Assembly (NCBI RefSeq): GCF_013205025.1
Contig: NZ_JABMLE010000001.1
Coordinates: 1,116,001-1,180,000 of the forward strand
Direction: 5' to 3'
Origin: Rathayibacter sp. VKM Ac-2857
Lineage (GTDB): Bacteria; Actinomycetota; Actinomycetes; Actinomycetales; Microbacteriaceae
DNA: 64,000 nt
This document shows, one piece after another, positions 51,191-59,823 of this stretch (within the stretch, counting starts at the first letter, position 1; the number at the start of each line of letters is the position of its first letter). The notes under the pieces were generated by a model that saw nothing but the letters and a program-made list of their open reading frames with translations, made no database searches and was not told the DNA's origin. Both the position numbers and the translations under genes were made by a program.

Positions 51191-53281
51191 ATGCCGAACG
51201 AATCATCCCCGACGAGGGCCGCGGTCCGCCGGGGCGCCCGCCGATCGCCGATCGCAGCGCTCCTCGCCGTGCTCGCCGCCGCCGCTCTCGCGCTCGTGCC
51301 GGCCGCCACCGCAGCCGCCGAGCCTCCCGCGACGCTCGGCTCCTCCGTCGTCCTCGACTCGGCCGGAGTCCTCAGCTCCGCGGAGATCGGCGACATCGAG
51401 GCCGCCTCCGCCCGGCTCTACCAGGACCACAGCGTCCAGCTCTTCGTCGCCTACGTCGACACCTTCACCGGGACCACCGGCGACGAGCGCTGGTCGGACG
51501 CGACCGCGGAGCTCAACGGACTCGGCACGAACGACGTCCTCCTCGCCGTGGCGGTCGAGTCCCGGCAGTACCAGGTGTCCGTCGACAACGGCTTCGCCCT
51601 CGACGCCGGGCAGGTCTCCGCGCTGGAGACCGACGACATCGAGCCGCAGCTGGTCGACGGCGACTGGGCGGGCGCCGCGGTCGCCGCCGCCCAGGGCATC
51701 GGCACCCGCCTCGACGCGCCGAGCGCGGGCCAGGCGCTCGGCTCCGGCCTCCTGGTCGTCCTCGCCGTGCTGGCAGCGCTGGTCGTCGTCGGCGTGATCG
51801 TCTGGCTCCTCGTCCGCCGCGCGCGCCGCCGAAAGGCCGCCGAGGCGGTCGAGGCGTCGATCGACGAGCTCGCCACCCGCGCCGGCTCCGCCCTCGTCCA
51901 CGCCGACGACGCCGTCCGCACCAGCGAGCAGGAGGTCGGCTTCGCGGAGGCGCAGTTCGGCTCGGACGCGACCGGCCCGTTCCGCGAGGCGCTCATGACC
52001 GCCAAGCGCCTCCTCGGCGAGGCGTTCGCCCTGCAGCAGCGACTCGACGACGCGGAGCCGGAGACCGACCAGGAGCGCCGCGACGGCTACGGCCGGATCC
52101 TCCAGCTCTGCGCCGACGCCGAGCAGGTGCTCGACGAGAAGGCGGAGGCCTTCGAGGAGCTCCGCGCCCTGGAGAAGAACGCTCCGGAGGTGGCCGCCCG
52201 CCTGACCGCGCGCACCGCGGAGGTCCGGGCCCGCCTCTCCCCCACCCGGGCCCTGCTCGCCGATCTGTCCACCCGCTACGCCCCCACGGCGATCGACGAC
52301 GTGGAGGACGACGCCGACCAGGCGGAGGACCGCCTCCGCTTCGCGGCCGACCAGGTGACCGAGGCGCAGGCGGCCCTCACCGCCGGCGACTCGGGCCGCG
52401 CCGCCGTGCTCCTGCGCGCCGGCCAGCAGGCGGCCGAGCAGGCCTCGGGCCTCCTCGACGCCGTCGCCACCCGCTCCACCGATCTGCAGGAGGCGGAGCG
52501 CACCCTCGCGGGGCGCGTCGCCGAGATCCGCGCCGACGTCGCCCAGGGCCGCGCGATCGTGGCGGCGGGCGACTCCGCCGACGCCGCGAGCGCCCCCCTC
52601 GTCGCCAACGTGCAGTCCGCGGTGTCCACGACGGAAGCCGCCCTCGACACCGTCGAGCGGGACGCCACCGCGAGCCCCCGCGACCCGCTCGCGCTCCTGG
52701 AGCGATTGACCGCGGCCGACGCCACCATCGACGCCGCGGTCGGCGGCTACCGCGACGCCCAGGCCCAGCGCGAGCGCCAGCGCGCCGCCGTCTCCGCCGA
52801 GATCGGCGCCGCTCGCAGCCGTGTCTCCGCCGCCGAGGACTTCATCGCCGCCCGGCGCGGAGCCGTGGGCTCCCAGGCGCGCACCCGCGTCGCCGAGGCC
52901 GCCCGCTCGGCGGAGTACGCCGCGCAGATCGCGGCCACCGACCCGGCCGAGGCGCTCGCCTCCGCGCAGCGCGCCTCCGCCCTCGCGCAGCAGGCACTGC
53001 AGGCCGCCCGCTCCGACGCGAGCGCCTACTCGGCCCCCGGGATCGGCGGAGGCGGCGGCTACGGCGGCAACACGACCGGCGCCTTCCTCGGCGGCATCCT
53101 CGTCGAGTCGCTCCTCGGCGGCGGCGGAGGACGACGCTCCGGCTACCGCTCCGGCGGATTCGGAGGCGGCGGATTCGGGGGCGGAGGCGGCTTCGGCGGC
53201 GGCGGCTCCCGTCGCTCCTCCGGCGGCGGTTTCGGCGGCGGTGGCGGCGGCGGCCGACGCGGCGGCGGCGGACGCTTCTGA
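51191..53281 (+). CDS. TPM-domain membrane protein with Gly-rich tail
   Basis: This 696-residue protein has a signal sequence (about 12-45, ending AEPPA), a TPM domain outside the membrane (about 50-180: SVVLDSAGVLSSAEIGDIEAASARLYQDHSVQLFVAYVDTF...VAVESRQYQVSVDNGF), a TM segment at about 195-215 (LLVVLAVLAALVVVGVIVWLL) and a long cytosolic coiled-coil region (about 220-600). A Gly-rich tail with repeated FGGGG and a basic end closes the protein. TPM proteins are linked to membrane stress and photosystem assembly. The next gene is pspA, which supports an envelope-stress role. Confidence 0.88.
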   Translation: MPNESSPTRAAVRRGARRSPIAALLAVLAAAALALVPAATAAAEPPATLGSSVVLDSAGVLSSAEIGDIEAASARLYQDHSVQLFVAYVDTFTGTTGDERWSDATAELNGLGTNDVLLAVAVESRQYQVSVDNGFALDAGQVSALETDDIEPQLVDGDWAGAAVAAAQGIGTRLDAPSAGQALGSGLLVVLAVLAALVVVGVIVWLLVRRARRRKAAEAVEASIDELATRAGSALVHADDAVRTSEQEVGFAEAQFGSDATGPFREALMTAKRLLGEAFALQQRLDDAEPETDQERRDGYGRILQLCADAEQVLDEKAEAFEELRALEKNAPEVAARLTARTAEVRARLSPTRALLADLSTRYAPTAIDDVEDDADQAEDRLRFAADQVTEAQAALTAGDSGRAAVLLRAGQQAAEQASGLLDAVATRSTDLQEAERTLAGRVAEIRADVAQGRAIVAAGDSADAASAPLVANVQSAVSTTEAALDTVERDATASPRDPLALLERLTAADATIDAAVGGYRDAQAQRERQRAAVSAEIGAARSRVSAAEDFIAARRGAVGSQARTRVAEAARSAEYAAQIAATDPAEALASAQRASALAQQALQAARSDASAYSAPGIGGGGGYGGNTTGAFLGGILVESLLGGGGGRRSGYRSGGFGGGGFGGGGGFGGGGSRRSSGGGFGGGGGGGRRGGGGRF

Positions 53282-53384
53282 CCATCTCCGCACCACCCGC
53301 ACGATCCGAAGACCCCGACCACAGACCCCGGGCCCGCATCCGCTCGGCCCCCGCCCGCAAGCACCTCACCCAAGGAGAGACAGC

Positions 53385-54122
53385 ATGGCCCAGAAACAGT
53401 CGATCTTCGGCCGCATCGCGCAGCTCGCGAAGGCCAACATCAACGCGCTCCTCGATCAGGCCGAGGACCCGCAGAAGATGCTCGACCAGATGGTGCGCGA
53501 CTACACCGACAGCATCCGCGACGCCGAGGCCGCCATCGCGCAGACCATCGGCAACCTGCGCCTGCTCGAGGACGACTACCGCGAGGACGTCCAGAACGCC
53601 GACGAGTGGGGCGGCAAGGCGCTCGCCGCGAGCCGCAAGGCCGACGAGCTCCGCACCTCCGGCAACGTCGGCGACGCCGACAAGTTCGACGCGCTCGCCA
53701 AGGTCGCCCTGACCCGCCAGATCCAGTCAGAGAAGGAGGCGAAGGACGCCGAGCCGACCATCGCCTCGCAGACCGAGGTCGTCGACAAGCTGAAGTCGGG
53801 CCTCAACCAGATGCGCGAGAAGCTCAACCAGCTCTCGTCCAAGCGCGACGAGCTGATCGCGCGCTCGAAGACCGTCGAGGCGCAGTCGCAGGTCCAGGAC
53901 GCGATCAAGAGCATCGACATCATGGACCCGACCAGCGAGGTCAGCCGCTTCGAGCAGAAGATCCGTCGCGAGGAGGCGCGCGTGCGCGGCGCCGAGGAAC
54001 TCGCCTCCTCGAGCCTGGACGCGCAGTTCGAATCGCTCGAGGACCTCGGCGAGATGACCGAGGTCGAGGCGCGCCTGGCCGCGCTCAAGTCGGGCCGCCC
54101 GCAGGACTCGATCGGCTCCTGA
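53385..54122 (+). CDS. pspA: PspA/IM30 family phage-shock protein
   Basis: This 245-residue coiled-coil protein coats damaged membranes. The start is set by AAGGAGAG before the ATG. Residues 1-25 are the amphipathic membrane helix (SIFGRIAQLAKANINALLDQ), followed by AEDPQKMLDQMVRDYTDSIRDAEAAIAQTI and several long helices. It lacks the extended IM30 C-terminus. It follows the TPM gene by about 100 nt on the same strand, so the two may be co-expressed. Confidence 0.94.
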   Translation: MAQKQSIFGRIAQLAKANINALLDQAEDPQKMLDQMVRDYTDSIRDAEAAIAQTIGNLRLLEDDYREDVQNADEWGGKALAASRKADELRTSGNVGDADKFDALAKVALTRQIQSEKEAKDAEPTIASQTEVVDKLKSGLNQMREKLNQLSSKRDELIARSKTVEAQSQVQDAIKSIDIMDPTSEVSRFEQKIRREEARVRGAEELASSSLDAQFESLEDLGEMTEVEARLAALKSGRPQDSIGS

Positions 54123-54134
54123 CCGCGCGGGGAG

Positions 54135-54167
54135 CTCCGGGCCGATGATCCCCTGGTCGGCCCGGAG
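54135..54167. terminator. Terminator after pspA
   Basis: A perfect 11-bp stem CTCCGGGCCGA (54135-54145 with 54157-54167) lies 13 nt after the pspA stop. Confidence 0.78.
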
Positions 54168-54401
54168 ATCTCCTCATCGCATGCCCCTGTCGGCATGCCT
54201 CTCGAAGACTGGCAATCGCCCTGATGCGGGGCCGCGCGGCACCCCATAGTGTTGACCTCGGTCGCCCCGGAACCCGGTTGGCCGCAGCCTCGTCCGGCCC
54301 CTACCGACGCGGTGAACACCATGAGCGGACCCGGACCTCCCGGGGATCGCTCACCGAGCGGCCGTCGACGAGGACGGCCACCCCGAACGAGCGAGGCGCC
54401 G

Positions 54402-55559
54402 ATGAGCACCCCCACCGCACTGTCCGACGGAAACACCCCCTCCGCCCCCCGGGTCGAGGCCACCCCCCGGGTCCAGGCCTCCCCCCGCGTGATCCGCACC
54501 CGCCCCCGCGGCGAGGGCAACACCAACCCCACGACGGAGTACTCCGGTCTCCTGAGCACCGTGCGCGACGCCGGGCTCCTCCGCCGCCGCCGCGGCTTCT
54601 ACTACATCCTCTTCTCCGTGCTGACGCTCGCCCTCGGCGGCATCGTCACCGGCTTCGTCCTGCTGGGCGACTCCTGGTTCCAGCTGCTGCTCGCGGCGGC
54701 CCTGGGCATCGTGCTCACCCAGTTCGCCTTCCTCGCCCACGAGGCCTCGCACCGTCAGGTGTTCGAGTCCGGCAAGGCCAACGACGTCGCCGGGCGCACG
54801 CTCGCGAACCTCGTCGTCGGCATCAGCTACTCCTGGTGGATGAACAAGCACAGCCGCCACCACGCCAACCCGAACGTGCTCGGCAAGGACCCGGACATCG
54901 TCCGCGACGTCGTGTCGTTCACCCCGGAGGACGCGGCCCGCTCGCGCGGCGCCTACGCCTGGCTCACCCGCCGCCAGGGCTACGCCTTCTTCCCGCTCCT
55001 GCTGCTCGAGGGCATCAACCTGCACCTGCACGGCTTCCGCACCGTGTTCGGCAAGGGCAAGGTCGACAAGCGCTGGGTCGAGATCTCGATGCTCGTCGCC
55101 CGCGTCGGCCTCTACCTCGCCGTCGTCTTCTGGGCGCTGCCGCTCGGGATGGCCTTCGCCTTCGTCGGCGTGCAGATGGGCGTCTTCGGCCTCTACATGG
55201 GCGCCTCGTTCGCCCCGAACCACAAGGGCATGCCGATCCTGCCGAAGGAGGCGCGCGTCGACTTCCTGCGCCGCCAGGTCCTCACCTCGCGCAGCATCCG
55301 CGGCAACTGGTTCAACGACTACTTCATGGGCGGCCTGAACTACCAGGTCGAGCACCACCTCTTCCCGAACATGCCCCGCCCCGCCCTGCGCGAGGCCCAG
55401 GTCATCGCCAAGGAGTACTGCGCGACCCACCAGATCCCCTACACCGAGACCTCGCTCCTCGAGTCGTACGGCATCGTCGTCCGCTATCTCAACCGCGTGG
55501 GCCTCTCGGCCGGCGGCGACCCGTTCGACTGCCCCGCCGCCGGCGCCTACGGGCGCTGA
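54402..55559 (+). CDS. Membrane fatty acid desaturase
   Basis: This 385-residue di-iron desaturase starts at the ATG at 54402. Its three His boxes are HEASHR (about 108-113), HSRHHANPN (about 147-155) and QVEHHLFP (about 316-323). About four to five TM helices are present (YYILFSVLTLALGGIVTGFVL and LLLAAALGIVLTQFAFLA). The HxxHH spacing fits acyl-lipid Delta9-type or front-end-like desaturases. It probably adjusts membrane fluidity. The region 54168-54401 upstream holds no other gene. Confidence 0.93.
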   Translation: MSTPTALSDGNTPSAPRVEATPRVQASPRVIRTRPRGEGNTNPTTEYSGLLSTVRDAGLLRRRRGFYYILFSVLTLALGGIVTGFVLLGDSWFQLLLAAALGIVLTQFAFLAHEASHRQVFESGKANDVAGRTLANLVVGISYSWWMNKHSRHHANPNVLGKDPDIVRDVVSFTPEDAARSRGAYAWLTRRQGYAFFPLLLLEGINLHLHGFRTVFGKGKVDKRWVEISMLVARVGLYLAVVFWALPLGMAFAFVGVQMGVFGLYMGASFAPNHKGMPILPKEARVDFLRRQVLTSRSIRGNWFNDYFMGGLNYQVEHHLFPNMPRPALREAQVIAKEYCATHQIPYTETSLLESYGIVVRYLNRVGLSAGGDPFDCPAAGAYGR

Positions 55560-55590
55560 GCCCCAGAGGGCACGCCCCGAGCCCCGGGGC

Positions 55591-55638
55591 ACGACGAAGG
55601 CCCTCCCCTCCGATCCGGAGCGGGAGGGCCTTCGTCGT
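55591..55638. terminator. Terminator after the desaturase gene
   Basis: A perfect 17-bp stem ACGACGAAGGCCCTCCC (55591-55607 with 55622-55638) has a 14-nt loop. It also ends the convergent secreted-protein gene. Confidence 0.88.
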
Positions 55639-55646
55639 TCAGCGGG

Positions 55647-56162
55647 TCAGTTCGCGGAGCAGAGGATGAGCGTGCTCGACACGTTCGCCGCGGTCTTCGA
55701 GCCGGTGCCCGTGTAGCCGGCGGGCAGGGTCGAGACGGCGTTGAGCCCGAACGCGACCGAGATCGAGAGCGTCGTGCGGAACGTGATGGTCGCCCCGGCC
55801 GGCAGAGCCGCCGTCAGGGTGATCTGCCGAGACGTGCTGCTCAGCACGGCGACGTCCGCCGTTCCCCCCGAGACCGAGAAGACGCCGATGTTCGCGACGC
55901 CGGAGCCGACGACGGTGACGATCGTGCCGATCGGAAGCGGCTCCGTCGGTCCGGCGGTCAGCGTGAAGCCGGGGCCGATGACGCCCAGGACGCCGCAGGT
56001 GCCCCGGAGGACGTAGGCGCCGAGGTCGACGTTCGACGCCGCGGCGGACGGGGTGGCGACGGCCACGGCGACGACCGGCACGGTCCACGCGGCGGCGGCG
56101 GTGACGGAGCGGCGGGTGACCATGCGGTCGGAGTCGGAGCGGGGCGAGGAGTGGTGGGTCAC
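55647..56162 (-). CDS. Secreted protein of unknown function
   Basis: This 171-residue protein has a GTG start at 56162 (RBS GGAAGG upstream); the ATG at 56123 is an alternative. The N-terminus MVTRRSVTAAAAWTVPVV, followed by AVAVATPSAAAS, looks like a Tat-type signal (arginine pair before a hydrophobic run, then AxA). The mature part is beta-rich, with alternating Val/Thr and Gly (IGTIVTVVGSGVANIGVF, TLTAALPAGATITFRTTLSI), and two Cys. No family is recognised. Its place before the convergent terminator sets the 3' end. Confidence 0.72.
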   Translation of the reverse strand: MTHHSSPRSDSDRMVTRRSVTAAAAWTVPVVAVAVATPSAAASNVDLGAYVLRGTCGVLGVIGPGFTLTAGPTEPLPIGTIVTVVGSGVANIGVFSVSGGTADVAVLSSTSRQITLTAALPAGATITFRTTLSISVAFGLNAVSTLPAGYTGTGSKTAANVSSTLILCSAN

Positions 56163-56348
56163 GGGCGTGGCCTTCCGGTCGAGGAGCGCGGGATGCGGCG
56201 CCACACCGGCGACGGTGACGGGTGGTCCGGCTCGATCGTCGCGAGACGCCCGGTCGGGCGCCAGCGCGCGGAGCCTGTCCCCCGTCAGTGGGAGGGAGCC
56301 CGAACGCAAGGGGTTCCCGGCGGGTCGGCGGCGTCCTAGCGTTGCCCC

Positions 56349-56600
56349 ATGAGCAGCTCCGAGAACGACATCGAACAGACCTCCGTCGACCCCGCGGAGA
56401 CCTCCGGCACCGCCGGCACCGGCAACGCCGCAGGACTCGACGAGGTGGGCAGCCCGTCCCCCGACGGACCCGACGGCGTCGACGCCGCGGGCGAGGAGCA
56501 GAACCCGCCCCTGCCCGACTGGGGACCCACCGACGGCGTGCACGGCACCGACGCGGAGACCGCCGACGGCACCGACGCCTCCGGCACCGCCGGGCACTGA
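56349..56600 (+). CDS. Hypothetical acidic protein, 83 residues
   Basis: A low-complexity acidic protein (Asp, Gly, Thr-rich; PLPDWGPTDGVHGTDAET). It is probably disordered. The ATG follows CCTAGCGTTGCCCC, giving a TAGCGT -10 box within 8 nt, so a leaderless transcript is likely. No family is recognised. Confidence 0.65.
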   Translation: MSSSENDIEQTSVDPAETSGTAGTGNAAGLDEVGSPSPDGPDGVDAAGEEQNPPLPDWGPTDGVHGTDAETADGTDASGTAGH

Positions 56601-56734
56601 GCGCCACCCTTCCAGGGCCCTCGCGCCTCCCCTCCGGCACTGCGCCGGCCGGGAAGCGCGGGGGCCCTCCGCCGTCCCTCCGTGTTCGCCGGAACGTCGC
56701 CGGAGGCCCTGCTCGACGGCCCTACACTGGCGCA

Positions 56735-57433
56735 ATGCAGCCGAACGAACGCGCCCTCCGGGTGATCTCCTACAACCTCCGGGAGCACCGCGCGCACGGC
56801 GAGATCGCCCCCCTCGCCGCCCGTCACGACGTCGACGTCCTCTGCCTCCAGGAGTGCGACACCACGAAGCTCCCCCAGGAGCTCGGCGATCTGCGGCTCG
56901 CCTCGGTGACCGCGCGCAACCGCCTCGGCCTCGCCGTCTACTACTCGCACGCCCGCTTCGAGCTGCTCGGCAGCGCCGCCTTCGAGCTCAGCAAGTCGAT
57001 GCACGACCGCGTGATGTCCCCCGCTCATGAGCGGCTGCTCGCCGTCCGGCTCGAGGACCGCGAGGGCGGATCGATCGCCGTCTCCTCCTTCCACGCCGCC
57101 CCGCTCTCGGCCGGCAACGCGCTGCGCCGCAAGCAGATCGGCGAGGCGCTGGACCGTCTCCGCGAGTACGCCCCGGAGACCCCGTCGCTGATGGTCGGCG
57201 ACTACAACTACCCCTGGTTCTTCCGCGGGCTCGACCGCAGGATGACGCAGAACGGCTACCTGGTGTCGCGGAGCGATTCTCCGACCTACGCGCGCTACCG
57301 CTACTTCAGCGGCCACTTCGACTTCGCGATCAGCGACGCCGTCCGCATCGAGCGGGTCTCGACCCTGCCGCAGGGCGTCTCCGACCACCTCCCTGTGCTG
57401 GTCGACGCCCACTACGACGTGCGCGCGGCATGA
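56735..57433 (+). CDS. Endonuclease/exonuclease/phosphatase family protein
   Basis: This 232-residue protein has the EEP fold signatures: ISYNLREHR (start), LCLQECDTTKL (Glu), SSFHAAPLS, MVGDYNYPWF (Asp, Asn) and VSDHLPVLVD (Asp-His). Members cleave phosphodiesters (DNA, RNA, phosphoinositides). There is no signal peptide. The ATG follows TACACT at 56722-56727, a likely leaderless -10. The substrate is unknown. Confidence 0.9.
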   Translation: MQPNERALRVISYNLREHRAHGEIAPLAARHDVDVLCLQECDTTKLPQELGDLRLASVTARNRLGLAVYYSHARFELLGSAAFELSKSMHDRVMSPAHERLLAVRLEDREGGSIAVSSFHAAPLSAGNALRRKQIGEALDRLREYAPETPSLMVGDYNYPWFFRGLDRRMTQNGYLVSRSDSPTYARYRYFSGHFDFAISDAVRIERVSTLPQGVSDHLPVLVDAHYDVRAA

Positions 57434-57473
57434 CCGGTCGGGCTCCCCGGGGCTGCCTCGGTAAACTCGTCGA

Positions 57474-58100
57474 GTGACGACCCTGATCCTCGCCCGGCAC
57501 GGAGAGACCGTCTGGCACGCCGAGAACCGCTACGCGGGCTCCTCCGACATCGCGCTGACCCCGCTCGGCCAGGACCAGGCGGCGACGCTCGCCTCCTGGG
57601 CCGTCGACGCCGAGCTCGACGCGGTGTACTCCTCCACCCTCGTCCGCGCCGTGCGGACCGCGGTGCCCGCCGCCCGGGCCGCCCACCTCGAGGTGCAGCT
57701 CGACCCCGCGCTCGTCGAGGTCGACTTCGGCCAGGGCGAAGGGCTGACCAACGCCGAGATGGAGAAGCGCTTCCCCGACGAGTACCGCGCCTGGGTGGCC
57801 GCTCCCGCCATCCAGCCGATGCCCGGGGGCGAGTCGGGGCTCGACGCCGTCGCCCGCGCCAACACGGCGCTCGCCCGCATCCACCGCGAGCACCCCGACG
57901 GACGCGTGCTCGTCGTCGCGCACGGCACCCTCATCCGCCTGCTGCTCTGCGCCTACCTCGGCATAAACCCCGAGACCTACCGGCACACCTTCCCCTCGGT
58001 CGACAACGTCTCGCTGACGACCCTGCTCTGGGACGAGACCGGGGTCGGCCTGCTCGGCTACAACGTCCCGCCCGTGCAGAAGCAGCGGCGCTCGAGCTGA
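57474..58100 (+). CDS. Histidine phosphatase family protein (phosphoglycerate mutase-like)
   Basis: This 208-residue enzyme has the RHG motif LILARHGETVW near residue 8 with the catalytic His. It also has ALTPLGQDQA, STLVRAVRTA, MPGGESGLDAV and the second His in VVAHGTLIRLLLC. It acts on a small phosphate ester, perhaps alpha-ribazole phosphate or a sugar phosphate. The GTG follows TAAACT (57462), another leaderless-type start. It is close upstream of the EamA gene. Confidence 0.92.
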   Translation: MTTLILARHGETVWHAENRYAGSSDIALTPLGQDQAATLASWAVDAELDAVYSSTLVRAVRTAVPAARAAHLEVQLDPALVEVDFGQGEGLTNAEMEKRFPDEYRAWVAAPAIQPMPGGESGLDAVARANTALARIHREHPDGRVLVVAHGTLIRLLLCAYLGINPETYRHTFPSVDNVSLTTLLWDETGVGLLGYNVPPVQKQRRSS

Positions 58101-58120
58101 ACGCCGTTCCGCCCGCCCGG

Positions 58121-58954
58121 GTGAGCGCGGGGTCGATCGGACTCGTGCTCGGCTCGATCGCGAGCGTGCAGCTCGGCGCGTCCTTCGCCGTCCTGCTCTT
58201 CCCCGCCGCCGGCCCGATCGGCACGGTGACGCTGCGCCTGGTCTTCTCGGCGCTGGTGCTGCTGATCGTCTGCCGACCGCGGATCCGCGGCTACTCGCGC
58301 TCGGACTGGGCGACCGTCGGCGCGTACGGCCTCGCCCTCGGTGGGATGAACGCCTGCTACTACGAGGCGATCGCCCGGATCCCGCAGGGAGCGGCAGTGA
58401 CGCTCGAGGTGCTCGGTCCGCTGGTGCTGTCGGTGATCGCCGGGCGGAGTCTCGTCAGCCTGCTCTGGGCGGCCCTCGCCCTCGGCGGCGTCGTCGTGCT
58501 CTCGCAGGGCGGCTTCTCCTCGCTCGACCCCGTCGGCGTCGCGTTCGCGCTCGGCGCCGCCGCGCTGTGGGCCACCTACATCGTCTTCGCCGGGCGCACC
58601 GGCGGGCGCTTCCCGCGGCTGGACGGGCTGGCACTCGCACTGACCGCCGGAGCGATCGTCTCGCTGCCGTTCGGCATCGCCACGGCCGGGCCCGCGCTCG
58701 TGCTGCCGCCGGTGCTGCTGCTCGGGCTCGCGGTCGCCGTGCTGTCCTCGGCGCTGCCGTACGGGCTGGAGCTGCTCGCGCTGAGACGGCTGCGCTCGTC
58801 GACCTTCTCGATCCTGATGGCGCTGGCGCCCGGCGCCGCGGCGCTCTCGGGGTTCCTGGTGCTGGGCCAGCGGCTGACCGTCGTCGAGGCGCTCGGCATC
58901 GCCCTGGTCGTCGCGGCGAGCGTCGGCGCGGTGCGCACCGCCCGTCGGACCTGA
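58121..58954 (+). CDS. EamA-family (DMT) exporter
   Basis: This 277-residue protein has ten TM helices in two EamA repeats. The first is SIGLVLGSIASVQLGASFA, then GPIGTVTLRLVFSALVLLIV; the second is FALGAAALWATYIVFAG and SALPYGLELLALRRLRSSTFSIL (typical end of DMT repeat two). It resembles RhtA-type amino acid or metabolite exporters. The GTG at 58121 is 20 nt after the previous stop. Confidence 0.92.
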   Translation: MSAGSIGLVLGSIASVQLGASFAVLLFPAAGPIGTVTLRLVFSALVLLIVCRPRIRGYSRSDWATVGAYGLALGGMNACYYEAIARIPQGAAVTLEVLGPLVLSVIAGRSLVSLLWAALALGGVVVLSQGGFSSLDPVGVAFALGAAALWATYIVFAGRTGGRFPRLDGLALALTAGAIVSLPFGIATAGPALVLPPVLLLGLAVAVLSSALPYGLELLALRRLRSSTFSILMALAPGAAALSGFLVLGQRLTVVEALGIALVVAASVGAVRTARRT

Positions 58955-58962
58955 GGCGCCGG

Positions 58963-58983
58963 GTCCGTCGCGGAACGACGGAC
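58963..58983. terminator. Short hairpin after the EamA gene
   Basis: An 8-bp stem GTCCGTCG/CGACGGAC (58963-58970, 58976-58983) lies 9 nt after the stop. It is a weak candidate terminator. Confidence 0.6.
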
Positions 58984-59174
58984 GTCGGAGGCCAGGCCGG
59001 GGGCGCGGGAGCCGCCCTTTCGGGTCGGGCGGCCGATCGGACCAGGTCACCGTACGCGAGTTGTCCCCGGCCTGGTCTTCCTCCGACCGTACTGAGCGCC
59101 GCCCGGCCCGCCTAGCTGTCGCAGACGGCGCGGCCACAACGGGGGTCACTGCAGGTGCCGGCGCGCCGGCGCCG

Positions 59175-59365
59175 GGTCTCGATACGCCCGCTGCGCGGGC
59201 TGCTCGACCAGCACGATCCTTCATGGCTGCCCTCGAACATGCTGGTCGAGTAGCCCCGAAGGGGCGTATCGAGACCCACCGTCGCCAGCACGGCGGGTCT
59301 GCAGACTCGCGTTCTGACAGTGGTGGATCTCGATACGCCCGCTGCGCGGGCTACTCGATCAACAT
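59175..59365. repeat. Third cluster of palindromic repeats
   Basis: Three copies of the palindrome lie at 59175-59215, 59238-59276 (inverted) and 59327-59365, with GTCTGCAGAC at 59297-59306 in one spacer. The region 58984-59374 contains no gene that I can support. Confidence 0.87.
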
Positions 59366-59374
59366 GGATCTTTT

Positions 59375-59385
59375 GTTAGGCTAAC
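59375..59385 (+). promoter_or_regulatory. MarR operator-like palindrome before the MarR gene
   Basis: GTTAGGCTAAC (59375-59385) is a perfect 5-1-5 palindrome four bases before the GTG of the MarR gene. MarR proteins often bind such sites to repress themselves and the next gene. The T-rich sequence is unusual for this genome. Confidence 0.65.
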
Positions 59386-59388
59386 TAT

Positions 59389-59823
59389 GTGACTTCCGCC
59401 GACATCGATCTCCCCGCCCTCGCCGGCGAGACGCGCGTCGCGGTCGGCCGGCTCGGCCGCCGCCTGCGCCAGGAGAAGGCGGAGCACGAGCTGAGCGACG
59501 CGCAGTTCGGCGTCCTCGCCCTCCTGCACCGCGAGGGCCCGCGCACCCTCGGCGAGCTCGCCGAGGCGGAGCGCGTCCGGCCGCCGTCGATGACCCGCAC
59601 CGTCGGCTGCCTCGCCGACGACGGACTCGTGGAGCGCCTCCCCGACCCGACCGACGGCCGCGTCACCCGCATCCGCGCGACCGCGCGCGGCTCCGAGCTG
59701 GTCCTCGACGTCCGGCGCAGCCGTGACGCCTGGCTCATCGCCCGCCTCCGCGAGCTCGATCCCGCCCAGCGCCGGCTGCTGCACGACGCCGCCGCGCTCC
59801 TTCGCGAGGTGGCCGACCGATGA
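59389..59823 (+). CDS. MarR-family transcriptional regulator
   Basis: This 144-residue winged-HTH regulator begins at the GTG right after the palindrome. LSDAQFGVLALLHREGPRTLGELAEAERVRPPSMTRTVGCLADDGLVERLPDPTDGRVTRIRATARG (about 36-102) is the MarR DNA-binding unit. Its stop overlaps the start of the MFS gene, so the pair forms a regulator-exporter operon. Confidence 0.94.
   Translation: MTSADIDLPALAGETRVAVGRLGRRLRQEKAEHELSDAQFGVLALLHREGPRTLGELAEAERVRPPSMTRTVGCLADDGLVERLPDPTDGRVTRIRATARGSELVLDVRRSRDAWLIARLRELDPAQRRLLHDAAALLREVADR

Noticed and set aside
49555-53712. A + strand open frame of 1385 codons across the OYE, repeat and TPM regions
   Set aside because: It runs antisense to the OYE gene and out of frame with the TPM gene; Arg-rich low-complexity translation, no RBS.
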